This document shows, in pieces, positions 33,701 to 43,030 of a stretch of DNA of 64,000 bases. Position 1 is the stretch's first letter, and every line of letters begins with the position of its first letter. The stretch lies in contig CAYMDO010000010.1 in the NCBI GenBank assembly GCA_964389365.1, positions 1 through 64,000 of the forward strand, written 5' to 3'. The notes under the pieces are model-generated. The model saw only the letters and a program-made list of their open reading frames with translations, was not told the DNA's origin and did no database searches. The translations under genes and the position numbers were made by a program. The DNA is from UBA993 sp964389365 (GTDB lineage: Bacteria; Bacillota; Dethiobacteria; DTU022).

Positions 33701-33724
33701 TTTCAGTTTACTGAAAGTATTATA
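33701..33724 (-). promoter_or_regulatory. rny -10 box and adjacent palindrome
   Basis: A perfect minus-strand TATAAT (33724-33719) without a good -35. Immediately downstream is the inverted repeat TTTCAGT-AA-ACTGAAA (33716-33701), just ahead of the ribosome binding site CGGAGGTGA. It could be an operator or an RNA hairpin at the 5' end of the mRNA. Confidence 0.45.
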
Positions 33725-33730
33725 TCTGTT

Positions 33731-33762
33731 TAAAAAAACAAGCTGTGTTCAGAACACAGCTT
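33731..33762 (-). terminator. Terminator downstream of recX
   Basis: A near-perfect minus-strand palindrome AAGCTGTGTTC/GAACACAGCTT (33762-33740), followed by a G and seven T, a strong intrinsic terminator for the recA-recX transcript. A second hairpin, AAAGGGT (33779-33785)/ACCCTTT (33793-33799), lies just upstream. The rest of the 291-bp gap up to recX shows nothing recognisable. Confidence 0.85.
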
Positions 33763-33976
33763 CCAGAGAAAGATTGGAAAAGGGTATGCAAAACCCTTTA
33801 TCCAAAGATGTTATATTTTTTATGATCAACCCGCGGTATCGCCAGATACCAGGCTTTCTCTTGTCAGTTATGCTCAGTACTAAGCAAAATTTATACTTTT
33901 CCTTAAATTATTGTAGCTTTAATCACTTACCCTGTCAAGAAAGTAATTATCGCCGGCAAATACTGTTTTGCGGCAG

Positions 33977-34450
33977 TTATTCGCCAAAGCCGTGTGCTTT
34001 TAGTGCTGACAAGATAAGCCGATCGCGAAAACCTCGACGTTGCAGGAATGCTGCCTGGCGAACCAGCCATTTTTGATCAATAACCCCGTTTGCAGGCATT
34101 CGTTTCTCAAGCAAAACATCGATTGCCCTCAGTTCTTCCTGTTCGTCGTTTTCAGCGGTCAGTAATTCATCGATTGTCCTTTTATCGAGCCCTTTATTGG
34201 CCAGCTCATGCTTAATCCGCTTTGGACCAATAAAACGGGCTTTTCGATAACTGATGAAATCTCGGGTGAAGGATTCATCGTTGAAATAGCCCATTTCCTG
34301 CAAACCTTTGATTGCTTTACTGATCTCTCTTTCAGTATAGCCTTTGCGAGCCAGATAAGCAGCCGCTTCGCTGCATGTCCTGGCCCGGTAAGACAGGTAG
34401 CGAAAAAGCATAGAGCGGGCTTTCCAAACCCTTTCACCCTGTTCCGGCAT
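33977..34450 (-). CDS. recX: Regulatory protein RecX
   Basis: RecA modulator of 157 residues made of repeated three-helix modules. Typical segments: YLSYRARTCSEAAAYLARKGY, LQEMGYFNDESFTRDFI and RIKHELANKGL. It lies 9 bp after recA in the same direction, the usual arrangement, and dampens RecA filament growth. Confidence 0.92.
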   Translation of the reverse strand: MPEQGERVWKARSMLFRYLSYRARTCSEAAAYLARKGYTEREISKAIKGLQEMGYFNDESFTRDFISYRKARFIGPKRIKHELANKGLDKRTIDELLTAENDEQEELRAIDVLLEKRMPANGVIDQKWLVRQAAFLQRRGFRDRLILSALKAHGFGE

Positions 34451-34459
34451 AAAAAATGC

Positions 34460-35491
34460 TTATTCCTCCTGCTTTCTGCGTTCAGTTGCCACCTCGTTAG
34501 GTGGCAGTGGAAGACCTGCCGCTTCCCTAATTTTTCGCTCAATTTCATCGCGCATCTGTGGGTTGTCTTTCAAAAAATCCCTTACATTTTCCCGTCCCTG
34601 ACCAAGCCTTTCATCACCGTAAGAATACCACGCTCCACTCTTGTTAATAACCTTATGATCGATACCCATGTCGATCAGAGAACCTTCTTTGGAGATACCG
34701 GTTCCGTACAAAATATCAAATTCTGCCATCTTAAATGGCGGGGCAACTTTATTCTTAACCACTTTGACCCTTGTCCGGTTGCCGATTATCTGGTCGGAAC
34801 CGAGTTTTAATGACTCAATCCTTCGCACATCCAACCTGACCGAAGAATAAAACTTTAATGCTCTGCCACCCGGGGTTACTTCAGGGTTTCCGAACATAAC
34901 TCCAACCTTTTCCCTGATCTGGTTTATAAATATGGCACAGGTCCGCGATTTGCTGATCACTCCCGATAACTTGCGCAACGCCTGTGACATAAGCCTGGCC
35001 TGCAGTCCTACATGGGAATCGCCCATCTCGCCTTCAATTTCAGCCCTGGGCACTAGTGCTGCTACAGAGTCGATCACAAGGACATCAATCGCCCCGCTAC
35101 GAACCAGTGCTTCGGCAATTTCCAGCGCCTGCTCTCCGGTGTCTGGTTGAGATACCAGCAGCTCATCGAGATTTACACCCAGGTTGGTTGCATAGAGAGG
35201 ATCAAGGGCATGTTCTGCATCAATAAAAGCCGCATAACCGCCTTTTTTTTGTGCTTCAGCGATAATATGAAGCGCTACAGTTGTCTTACCGGATGATTCC
35301 GGCCCGAATATCTCTACAACCCTACCCCGTGGCACTCCACCGATACCTAACGCAGCATCAAGGGCGAGGCTGCCGGTTGGAATTGTTGCTATTTCGTAAT
35401 TTACATCCTGGCCCAGTTTCATTACCGAACCTTTGCCAAACTGTTTTTCAATCTGCAATAAGGCAACTTCCAATGCTTTTTCTTTTTCCAA
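34460..35491 (-). CDS. recA: Recombinase RecA
   Basis: Homologous recombination and SOS co-protease. 343 residues with Walker A GPESSGKT (63-70), the VIDSVAALVP Walker B, the NQIREKVGVMFGNPE loop L1/L2 region and the C-terminal domain. Start is TTG with GAGGAGG close upstream. No LexA-like repeat was found in the 72-bp gap upstream, so SOS control could be from a promoter further up (thpR-cinA-rimO). Confidence 0.97.
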   Translation of the reverse strand: MEKEKALEVALLQIEKQFGKGSVMKLGQDVNYEIATIPTGSLALDAALGIGGVPRGRVVEIFGPESSGKTTVALHIIAEAQKKGGYAAFIDAEHALDPLYATNLGVNLDELLVSQPDTGEQALEIAEALVRSGAIDVLVIDSVAALVPRAEIEGEMGDSHVGLQARLMSQALRKLSGVISKSRTCAIFINQIREKVGVMFGNPEVTPGGRALKFYSSVRLDVRRIESLKLGSDQIIGNRTRVKVVKNKVAPPFKMAEFDILYGTGISKEGSLIDMGIDHKVINKSGAWYSYGDERLGQGRENVRDFLKDNPQMRDEIERKIREAAGLPLPPNEVATERRKQEE

Positions 35492-35563
35492 CTGGATATC
35501 CTCCTCTAGGTTATTAATCGCCTATTTCAACTAATTTGGGTTATTTCCTGCCATTTGCTTCAT

Positions 35564-36130
35564 TCAATTTGGCATTTTAAGAGCCGTTTCAGCCAGAGGG
35601 TAGTAATTGGCCCCGCTTGTTGTCAGGCGGCTTTCAAAGAGCACCAGCTTCAATACTTTTTCTGCGCAAGTGCTGAACTCATTGGCTTCGGTTATAAAGC
35701 GCCTGATCAGAGTTTCATCGGCTGGGTAACGCATGCGGCCAAGTGTAAGGTGTGGTTTATACAGCCTTTTTTCAGTTAAAAAGCCCAAACCTTCAAGCCT
35801 GTAATCAAGCGCTTTTTTAATGTTTTGCAGCGAACCCTCTCCTTCGTTAACTCCAATCCACAGGACCCTTGCTTTTGCAGGATTTGGAAACACACCGCAA
35901 CCGCCCAGTTTCAGGGAAAATGGGCGGGTTTTTTCGGCAACACTTTCAAGCACATTTTGAAGTTGGCTGATATATTTTTCATCGGTATCGCCAAGAAACG
36001 AAAGAGTTATATGCAGCCCATGCGGTTTGACCCAGCGGATACCCGGCAGAAAGCTTGCCATCCGGTGTTGGATAGTTTCTAATTCATGTTTTTGAGCCGG
36101 GGATAAATCGCAGGCGAAGAACAATCGCAT
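35564..36130 (-). CDS. thpR: RNA 2',3'-cyclic phosphodiesterase (2'-5' RNA ligase family, ThpR)
   Basis: 188-residue 2H phosphoesterase with both catalytic motifs: HITLSFLG near residue 40 and HLTLGRMR near residue 129. N-terminus MRLFFACDL is typical. ATG 36130 is used because GAGGAGGG lies 7 nt upstream; the ATG at 36154 falls inside the end of cinA. Frequently found between cinA and recA in Clostridia. Confidence 0.9.
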   Translation of the reverse strand: MRLFFACDLSPAQKHELETIQHRMASFLPGIRWVKPHGLHITLSFLGDTDEKYISQLQNVLESVAEKTRPFSLKLGGCGVFPNPAKARVLWIGVNEGEGSLQNIKKALDYRLEGLGFLTEKRLYKPHLTLGRMRYPADETLIRRFITEANEFSTCAEKVLKLVLFESRLTTSGANYYPLAETALKMPN

Positions 36131-36150
36131 ACGAAAGCCCTCCTCAATTC

Positions 36151-37392
36151 TCATTGATCATTTTTACCAATCAAAATTGAACGCAGCAGGCTCAGCGCGA
36201 TCTGAACTGATCTTTCTTTTACTGCCTGCCTGCCACCACCAAAAGAATATTCACGGGTTAGTACTTTTGTCTGGTCTGCAACGGCAATATAAACCAGGCC
36301 TACCGGTTTTCCGCTTTGATCACTGCCCGGCCCGGCCAGCCCGGTAATACCGATGCCATAGTCGCTGTAAAACCGTTCCCGTACTGCTTTTGCCATGGAA
36401 ACTGCAGTTTTTTCGCTAATAACTCCATCTGTGTGTAGCTGTTCCGGGGAAAGGCCGAGCATATTAACCTTGGATTCAATACTGTAAGCTACTATTCCGC
36501 CCTTAAAGTATTCTGAGCTGCCGGCGGCGCCAGTAATCCTGTCAGAAAGATGTCCTCCGCTGCAGGATTCAGCGACCGCAAGTGTTTTATTTTTGCCGTG
36601 AAGTAAAACCCCTACAGCTTCTTCCAGGGTCTCATCATCCGACCCGAATACCGCATCACCGAGAATCTGCCTGATTAATGCTTCTTCTTCCGCTAACAAG
36701 GATTCAGCTTCCTGGAATGTCCCGCTGGCTTTTATCTGCAAATCAATCTCGAATCCGCGGGATACATACGAAATAGGGCTAAAACGCCAGAGACCGCTAG
36801 ATTTTATAATTTCTTCAAGCCTAGATTCGCCTATACCTACACACTTGAGGGTTTTTATAAGGCTTATAGTACCGCCCGTCAATTTCTTAATTTGCGGTAA
36901 AACACTTTTTTCAAACATATGCTGCATTTCATTCGGCGGCCCCGGCAGGATAACTATTATATGATCGTGATCTTCGATAAGCGAACCGGGTGCTGTACCA
37001 CGTTCATTTTCTAAAAATATACTACCTTCAATGCCCATCGCTTGCTTCCGGTTATTGGGCGGCATGATTATCCCGCGCGCTGCAAAATAATTTTCCATTT
37101 TTTCAAGCCAGGTTTTGTTCAATATAAGCTCGCGTTTCAGGTAGGAAGCTACGGCTTCCCGTGTCAAATCATCTTCAGTCGGGCCGAGGCCTCCGGTTAT
37201 GATTACCAGAGTACTTTCTGAAAGCGCATTATCAAGGGTTTTTTTTATGATCTGAACCTGATCGGCTATCACTGCAACTTCCCTGACTGCTATCCCGCAA
37301 ACGTGAAGACGCCTGGCCAGGTATCCGCTGTTACTATTTTCGATTAGCCCGGTAAGCAGCTCGTTGCCTACACAAATAATGTCGGCTGTCAC
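36151..37392 (-). CDS. cinA: CinA family competence/damage-inducible protein (NMN deamidase)
   Basis: 413 residues: N-terminal MoaB/molybdopterin-binding-like domain (VGNELLTG, TGGLGPTEDDLT) and C-terminal CinA domain with pyridine nucleotide deamidase motifs AESCSGGHLSDRIT and GGIVAYS, ending near GITGLAGP. GTG 37392 has AGGAG 7 nt upstream; the TTG at 37410 overlaps that site. Next to recA as in many Gram-positives. Confidence 0.92.
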   Translation of the reverse strand: MTADIICVGNELLTGLIENSNSGYLARRLHVCGIAVREVAVIADQVQIIKKTLDNALSESTLVIITGGLGPTEDDLTREAVASYLKRELILNKTWLEKMENYFAARGIIMPPNNRKQAMGIEGSIFLENERGTAPGSLIEDHDHIIVILPGPPNEMQHMFEKSVLPQIKKLTGGTISLIKTLKCVGIGESRLEEIIKSSGLWRFSPISYVSRGFEIDLQIKASGTFQEAESLLAEEEALIRQILGDAVFGSDDETLEEAVGVLLHGKNKTLAVAESCSGGHLSDRITGAAGSSEYFKGGIVAYSIESKVNMLGLSPEQLHTDGVISEKTAVSMAKAVRERFYSDYGIGITGLAGPGSDQSGKPVGLVYIAVADQTKVLTREYSFGGGRQAVKERSVQIALSLLRSILIGKNDQ

Positions 37393-37393
37393 T

Positions 37394-38806
37394 TTATTTC
37401 TCCTTGTCAAAAGGCAGGTCCTTCAGGGTTTGCAGGTTAACCGCCAATAGTTTATATGGTTGTGCAGCTATGATCTTAGCCATAACCAGGTCCCCGGCAG
37501 TTAACTTTGTTTTAGTATAAATAATTATACCGCCATCAACTTCGGGCGCCTCTTTTACCGTCCTGCCACTAAAAAAGCGGTCTTTTCCGTTTAACCTATG
37601 ATCTATCATTACAATTTCGCTTTTTCCAACTCTTACCTTGTTTTTGGCATAACTAATTTGTTGCTGCACCAACATCAACTGATGTCGACGTTTTTTAACA
37701 ACCCGAAGCGGTGTCGATGCGCTGATCTTTGCAGCGACAGTCCCTTTTTGCCTGGAATAAATAAAAGCACCGAGATGTTCAAATCCCTGACCCCGGATAA
37801 ACGATATAAGTTCGCTAAATTCTCCGGTTTTTTCTCCTGGATACCCGACCATACAGGTTGTTCTCAGGGTTAGATCAGGTATCCTGGCCCGTAAGGCCGC
37901 AATCAGTCGCTCCAGCTCTTTCTGATCATAATGGCGCCCCATAGAACGTAATATCCTGCTGCTGGCATGTTGGATCGGAATATCCAAATAATTGCAAATG
38001 CGCGGCTCTTCAGCTATTAAATCGATAAGCTCATCAGTAATTCTTGAAGGGTAAGTATACATAATGCGAAGCCAAAACTTATAATCTAGTTTTAGTATTT
38101 CTTTCAGCAAACCGTAAAGATCGGGAAAATTATGACGATCGCTGCCATAAGCAGTCGTATCCTGAGCAATTAGTATTATTTCCTTTGCTCCGTTGGATAA
38201 AAAATAAGCAATTTCATTGATGATATCCTTTGGTTCCCTGCTGCGGTAAGGCCCCCTGATTTGCGGAATTAAACAGTAATTGCAGCAGTTGCTACAGCCT
38301 TCGGCAATTTTAATATTGACTGAATGTGATACAGTAGTTAATACCCTGTTAGTCATTTCATAATAATTTTCACAGGCGGCTTTTTTAATCGCCACACGTC
38401 TTTTTTTTAGCAGCATGGTGATGAACTTTTCAAGATGCTGATAACTGTGGGCCCCAATCGCCCCATCTATTTCCGGTAATTTATTGATAATTTCGGTACC
38501 AATAACTTCTACCAGGCAACCGGCCGCAAAAATGAGCGGCCTTTTGGCTTTAGTTACAGTGTTCAGCCTTAACAGTGTGTTTATTGATTCTCTTTGAGCG
38601 CTTTCAATAAAGCTGCAGGTATTAACCATGATCAAATCGGCACTGCCAGGATCCTCTGTCAGGGTAACACCAAGTTCACAAAGTGTTCCTAAAGCGCTTT
38701 CTGTATCGATCCTGTTTTTGCTGCAGCCCAGTGATATTGCAGCCAGCTTCAACCCCTTAAAAGGCTCATATAAAGGTCTTTCGTAACACTCATCTCTTTT
38801 GGTCAA
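37394..38806 (-). CDS. rimO: Ribosomal protein S12 methylthiotransferase RimO
   Basis: Radical-SAM methylthiotransferase modifying S12 Asp. The N-terminal UPF0004 part has SLGCSKNRIDTE, the radical SAM triad is CSNCCNYC (near 171), and a TRAM domain ends the protein. The substrate choice (RimO rather than MiaB) follows from the SLGC(S/P)KN and IPIQHAS signatures and from the separate miaB in this window. 470 residues; TTG start with GGGAG 7 nt upstream. Confidence 0.93.
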   Translation of the reverse strand: MTKRDECYERPLYEPFKGLKLAAISLGCSKNRIDTESALGTLCELGVTLTEDPGSADLIMVNTCSFIESAQRESINTLLRLNTVTKAKRPLIFAAGCLVEVIGTEIINKLPEIDGAIGAHSYQHLEKFITMLLKKRRVAIKKAACENYYEMTNRVLTTVSHSVNIKIAEGCSNCCNYCLIPQIRGPYRSREPKDIINEIAYFLSNGAKEIILIAQDTTAYGSDRHNFPDLYGLLKEILKLDYKFWLRIMYTYPSRITDELIDLIAEEPRICNYLDIPIQHASSRILRSMGRHYDQKELERLIAALRARIPDLTLRTTCMVGYPGEKTGEFSELISFIRGQGFEHLGAFIYSRQKGTVAAKISASTPLRVVKKRRHQLMLVQQQISYAKNKVRVGKSEIVMIDHRLNGKDRFFSGRTVKEAPEVDGGIIIYTKTKLTAGDLVMAKIIAAQPYKLLAVNLQTLKDLPFDKEK

Positions 38807-38824
38807 ATATATACTCCCTGCAGA

Positions 38825-41167
38825 TTAGTCTTTATGCAAGTATTCATCTGTTATCCTGGACACTTCATCAACAGTTATTAATACTTCCCTTGGTTTACTG
38901 CCTTCAAAGGGGCCGACTATTCCTTTACGCTCCAGATCATCTATCAGCCTGGCTGCCCTGGTATAACCAATTCTGAAACGCCTTTGCAATAGTGAAATTG
39001 ATGCTTGTCCTGTCCTAACCACTAAATCGACTGCTTCCGGGAAAAGCTTGTCTTCGGTTTCATGGTCACCTTCGGCAGTATGTTCTAGGAATGCAAATGC
39101 CGTTTCGCCTCCTATATGGCCCTGTTCCCTTATAAAATCTGTTACTTTTTTAGCTTCTATTTCGCTGATGTATGCACCCTGTACGCGTAAAGGCTTAACT
39201 GTCCCTACCGGGTAATAAAGCATATCACCGCGCCCCAAAAGTTTCTCTGCCCCGGACATGTCGAGAATCGTTCTGGAATCAACCTGTGATGAAACGGTAA
39301 AAGCAATCCTTGATGTAATGTTGGCTTTGATAATACCGGTCAGAACGTCGACAGAAGGCCTCTGGGTTGCTACTATTAAATGAATCCCAGCAGCTCTTGA
39401 CATCTGAGCTAACCTGGCAATTGAATCCTCAACTTCGCCTGGTGAAACGAGCATCAGATCAGCCAGTTCATCGATGACTACCACTATATAGGGCAGCTTT
39501 TCTAGATTTTCTTCCTTGATAACCATTTCATGGTAAGCGTTGATATCCCGGATCCCAAGTTGGGCGAAAAGATCGTAACGCCTGCCCATTTCCCTGACCA
39601 TGTTTTTCAGGGCCAGGGCAGCTTTACGCGGGTCGGTCAACACGGGCATCAACAGCTGAGGAATACCGTTGTAAACGCTAAGTTCCACAACTTTTGGGTC
39701 TATCATCATAAACCTGACCTGTTCAGGACCGGTTTTATAAAGCATACTGGTGATAATCGTGTTAAGGCAGACACTCTTGCCGGCTCCGGTTGCGCCAGCG
39801 ATCAGTAAATGTGGCATTTTTGTTAGATCGGCTATGATCGGAACGCCGGTAATATCTTTACCAAGTCCAACCGTAAGCGGAGATACACTATTTGAAAAAC
39901 CCGCAGTTTCCATTACTTCACGCAGGTGCACTAGGGCAATGCTGTTATTCGGGACCTCGATTCCTAGTGCTGCCTTACCCGGGATCGGTGCTTCTATCCT
40001 GACCAGCGGCGCTGCAAGGTTTAAAGCCAAATCATCTGCCAGGCTAATAAAACGGCTGACTTTAACTCCGACTTCCGGCTGGACCTCGAACCTGGTTACG
40101 GTTGGACCGGTTTGAACATGAACCACCCTGGCTTTTACGCCAAAACTAAGCAGGGTGTCTTCCAGTTTACGGGCTCTTTCTTTGCTGTTTTTTTGCTTCA
40201 GCTGATCTCCATTGCCGCCCGGGAGTGAAAGAAGGTCAAATGAAGGCAGCTGATAATCTTTTCTGTTTTTCTCATCGTTTTTCAGTCTGGCTGTTTTTTT
40301 CGGCTCAACATGATTATCTGCATCCGGGTAAAGAATACGTGGCTGATATTCATAAGCAACGGCGTTCTTCTCTGTATCGCAATAACTTTCTGTTAACCAT
40401 TTTGATCCACCAGGCTGATTAAAAGCAGAGACAGGTTCTGCCGGGTCAACATATGATTCATTTACTGCCTGACCTGAAGCTGTAACGGCGATTCTTTCTT
40501 CCCTTGCCGTTTTACAGTTTGCACTATACAGCATGACCTGTTTTACGAAGACACTGATCAACCCCTTAATAAGCCGGAAAAGACCTGAAAATAAATTTTT
40601 AACCGTATTCAATATTGTAAAAAAAGCGAGAATGACCTTTTTAATCGAGAGTTTAAGGGTTAGCATCAACGCCACAATAGCCAGGGCACCGCCTATAAGC
40701 AAACTACCGGTCTGCCCGAAAAGATACAAAGCTGTTGAAGCAACCAAAGTACCTGTCAGGCCCCCGCCATTACCATCCAGCCCTAAGGCGATACCGAATC
40801 TAAAAAGTTCAGAGGAAGATTCGAACGGAAGAAAAGCAACCAGTTCAGCAAGATGAAACCAACCGGCAAAAAGTAGTGCCAGCATTATGAGACCGAAAAG
40901 GCTGTTTCCCGTTTTTATGCGACCTTTTGGCAATAAGTACTGCAAAGCATAAAAAGCAATAAAAACGGGAATGAATATTGCAGCTTTTCCGGCCAGAACC
41001 TTCAGGGCATAGTTGATAATTTGCCCTACTCCGCCTGTATCTTCCTGATGTAACAGTCCAAAGGAGGCGTATGCAGCAAAGGCAATCAGCAGTATACTCT
41101 TAACTTGCCTAAGTATATCGCGGCTTACTTTTTTTCTTTTTAAACTGGTTTTCTTTTTCCTGGCCAC
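38825..41167 (-). CDS. ftsK: DNA translocase FtsK/SpoIIIE
   Basis: 780-residue septal DNA pump. Basic N-terminus, four transmembrane segments (about 20-160), a variable linker, the translocase core with Walker A GATGAGKSV (near 460) and VVVIDELADLM (Walker B), and the C-terminal gamma winged helix (QASISLLQRRFRIGY) that reads orienting DNA sequences. GTG 41167 is preferred: an AGGCGGG-type site lies 8 nt upstream, whereas the ATG at 41218 has none. The rimO-ftsK neighbourhood is common in Clostridia; the same protein may serve spore chromosome transfer. Confidence 0.92.
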   Translation of the reverse strand: MARKKKTSLKRKKVSRDILRQVKSILLIAFAAYASFGLLHQEDTGGVGQIINYALKVLAGKAAIFIPVFIAFYALQYLLPKGRIKTGNSLFGLIMLALLFAGWFHLAELVAFLPFESSSELFRFGIALGLDGNGGGLTGTLVASTALYLFGQTGSLLIGGALAIVALMLTLKLSIKKVILAFFTILNTVKNLFSGLFRLIKGLISVFVKQVMLYSANCKTAREERIAVTASGQAVNESYVDPAEPVSAFNQPGGSKWLTESYCDTEKNAVAYEYQPRILYPDADNHVEPKKTARLKNDEKNRKDYQLPSFDLLSLPGGNGDQLKQKNSKERARKLEDTLLSFGVKARVVHVQTGPTVTRFEVQPEVGVKVSRFISLADDLALNLAAPLVRIEAPIPGKAALGIEVPNNSIALVHLREVMETAGFSNSVSPLTVGLGKDITGVPIIADLTKMPHLLIAGATGAGKSVCLNTIITSMLYKTGPEQVRFMMIDPKVVELSVYNGIPQLLMPVLTDPRKAALALKNMVREMGRRYDLFAQLGIRDINAYHEMVIKEENLEKLPYIVVVIDELADLMLVSPGEVEDSIARLAQMSRAAGIHLIVATQRPSVDVLTGIIKANITSRIAFTVSSQVDSRTILDMSGAEKLLGRGDMLYYPVGTVKPLRVQGAYISEIEAKKVTDFIREQGHIGGETAFAFLEHTAEGDHETEDKLFPEAVDLVVRTGQASISLLQRRFRIGYTRAARLIDDLERKGIVGPFEGSKPREVLITVDEVSRITDEYLHKD

Positions 41168-41260
41168 GATAAGAGCCCGCCTTTTATTTTTTGGGCTATT
41201 TATTAGAGTATAAAACATTTGTTCGCTTTAGTAAAGTAAATAACCTGTTCTTTTAGGCAA

Positions 41261-42049
41261 TTAAATAATTAGCGAAAATATAATTACCAGCAGCCCGATT
41301 GACCAGCAATAGAAAGCGAAGTAATAAAATTTGCTGCCGGATAGCATCTTAATAAATATTTTAATCGCAAATATGCCGGACAGAAATGCTATGAATGTCC
41401 CAACCGCATAGTTTAAGAGCATCGTGTTTTCTAATCCCGATGCAAGCAGCCCTTTTGCTTCCACCACAGTGGCTCCGAAGATTATCGGTACAGAAAGCAT
41501 AAAAGAATAACGGACAGCGGCATCGCGATTAAGGCCCCTCCACAGGGAAGCCAGGATTGTAGTTCCTGAGCGCGAAATACCGGGAATGATCGCAAAAGCC
41601 TGTAATAAACCGATTAATACGGCATCAAGCGGTTTCATAGCGGATGTATTTTTCTGTCCCTGTGGAACAAACTTTATCAAGAAAATGATCAATCCGGTTA
41701 CCAGCAACATTAAACCGACAGCCAGGGGCGATCCGAAGAGCTGTTCAATATATTTTCCAAACCACAGTCCAAGCATACCGGTTACAGCAGCGCCCAGGAT
41801 CAGCATTATCAGTAAGTGCAGCTGGTACTGATCACGGCAGAATTTAAACAGGTTGGAAAAATCTCTTCCAAAAACAAAAAAAACCGACAAGAGTGTTCCA
41901 AAATGCAGCATTACTTCCAGGGTAACCCCGGGTTCGTTTAACCCAAGTAAATCCTGAAATAGTACCAGGTGCCCAGAACTGCTGACCGGTAAAAACTCGG
42001 TGAGCCCTTGAATCAACCCAAGCAGTGCTGCGTCAAATAACGACATCAT
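41261..42049 (-). CDS. uppP: Undecaprenyl-diphosphatase UppP (BacA)
   Basis: Integral membrane phosphatase that recycles the cell-wall lipid carrier. 262 residues, with GLIQGLTEFLPVSSSGHL (about 12-29) and the second motif IPGISRSGTTI (near 156), both hallmarks of the family. GGAGGTTAGGT before the ATG. It forms a pair with the lipid kinase two bases upstream. Confidence 0.95.
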   Translation of the reverse strand: MMSLFDAALLGLIQGLTEFLPVSSSGHLVLFQDLLGLNEPGVTLEVMLHFGTLLSVFFVFGRDFSNLFKFCRDQYQLHLLIMLILGAAVTGMLGLWFGKYIEQLFGSPLAVGLMLLVTGLIIFLIKFVPQGQKNTSAMKPLDAVLIGLLQAFAIIPGISRSGTTILASLWRGLNRDAAVRYSFMLSVPIIFGATVVEAKGLLASGLENTMLLNYAVGTFIAFLSGIFAIKIFIKMLSGSKFYYFAFYCWSIGLLVIIFSLII

Positions 42050-42051
42050 AC

Positions 42052-42933
42052 CTAACCTCCGAAAACTACAGGCATTGCTTGTTTCTCAAGGGTAAAATGC
42101 ATAGTATTGCCAAACAGTATTTCCCCTTCCATGTGCAAAGGGCATTGTTCGCTTAAATGTAGGGTAATTTCCTGTGAACGGTACAGGGCAGCCTCCTTCA
42201 GCGTAACATGCTTTCCACTGAATACTTTTGGGAAATGATAAGCCAGGGCTATGTTGTTCATCCGGTCTAACACACAAATATCAAGCAGCCCATCATCCTG
42301 GACAGCATCGGGAAGGATCATCATTCCCCCGCCGTATGTACGACCGATGCCAACTGCGACTAGCATCGGTTTTTGGCTGAACTTCATGCCATCGCCCAGT
42401 TCAATCTCCATTTCGATGGGGCGATAAGTGAGCAGTGTTTCAAAAACGGCATAAATATACGCCGAAACTCCATTTAAAGGTTTTATTCCCCGATTGACCC
42501 TCAAGGCTACCGTGGCGTCAAAACCGACCCCGACAGAGTTAATAAAATGGCGGTCCAGTACCTTACCCAAATCAATTTTCTTAATTGCCGCTTTCTCAAG
42601 CACTCTGCAAGCAGCTTCTGTTTCTTTTGGCATATTTACACTTAAAGCAAAGTCATTACCTTTACCGCCATGGATTACCGCTAAAGCAGCCCCACTGCCG
42701 ACAATGCCGTTTAGTACTTCATTAACCGTACCGTCACCGCCGGCAGCAACTACAATGTTAAATCCTTCTTCAGCTGCCCTGCGTGCAGCGCTGATTGCAT
42801 CCTCACGTCCACTGGTCTGGTAAATTTCATAATCCAGATTTGCTTTTTGAAAGTATTTTTCTATGTCCGGCATCATCGATTTGGCTCTCCCGCCACCGGC
42901 AATCGGGTTTACGATAAATTTATAACGATTCAT
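42052..42933 (-). CDS. Diacylglycerol/lipid kinase (DagK/YegS family)
   Basis: 293 residues of the DAGK catalytic family: nucleotide-binding VNPIAGGG at the start, GGDGTVNEVLNG (near 64) and GGKGNDFA (near 93). It phosphorylates diacylglycerol or a related lipid at the inner membrane face. ATG 42933 is preferred over the upstream GTG codons because GGAG lies 8 nt before it. Pairing with uppP suggests lipid carrier or phospholipid recycling. Confidence 0.87.
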   Translation of the reverse strand: MNRYKFIVNPIAGGGRAKSMMPDIEKYFQKANLDYEIYQTSGREDAISAARRAAEEGFNIVVAAGGDGTVNEVLNGIVGSGAALAVIHGGKGNDFALSVNMPKETEAACRVLEKAAIKKIDLGKVLDRHFINSVGVGFDATVALRVNRGIKPLNGVSAYIYAVFETLLTYRPIEMEIELGDGMKFSQKPMLVAVGIGRTYGGGMMILPDAVQDDGLLDICVLDRMNNIALAYHFPKVFSGKHVTLKEAALYRSQEITLHLSEQCPLHMEGEILFGNTMHFTLEKQAMPVVFGG

Positions 42934-42985
42934 CACGACCACTCCTTAGCTTTGCTGAATTTAAGTAGCTTTAATAATCCAAAGA

Positions 42986-43014
42986 TCAAAAAAGGAGAAC
43001 TAACAGTCCTCCTT
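42986..43014 (-). terminator. Terminator after RNase J gene
   Basis: Minus-strand AAGGAG (43014-43009) and CTCCTT (42997-42992) form the stem, followed by a T run to 42986. Confidence 0.82.
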
Positions 43015-43030
43015 AATTAATATCTGCTAA

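Noticed and set aside
33740..33762. LexA box in the recX downstream palindrome
   Set aside because: It contains GTTC-A-GAAC, the wrong order and spacing for GAAC-N4-GTTC, and the T run marks it as a terminator.
34208..34810. 200-residue plus-strand ORF opposite recX/recA
   Set aside because: No recognisable motifs and it lies antisense to two highly conserved genes with standard coding patterns; a shadow frame.
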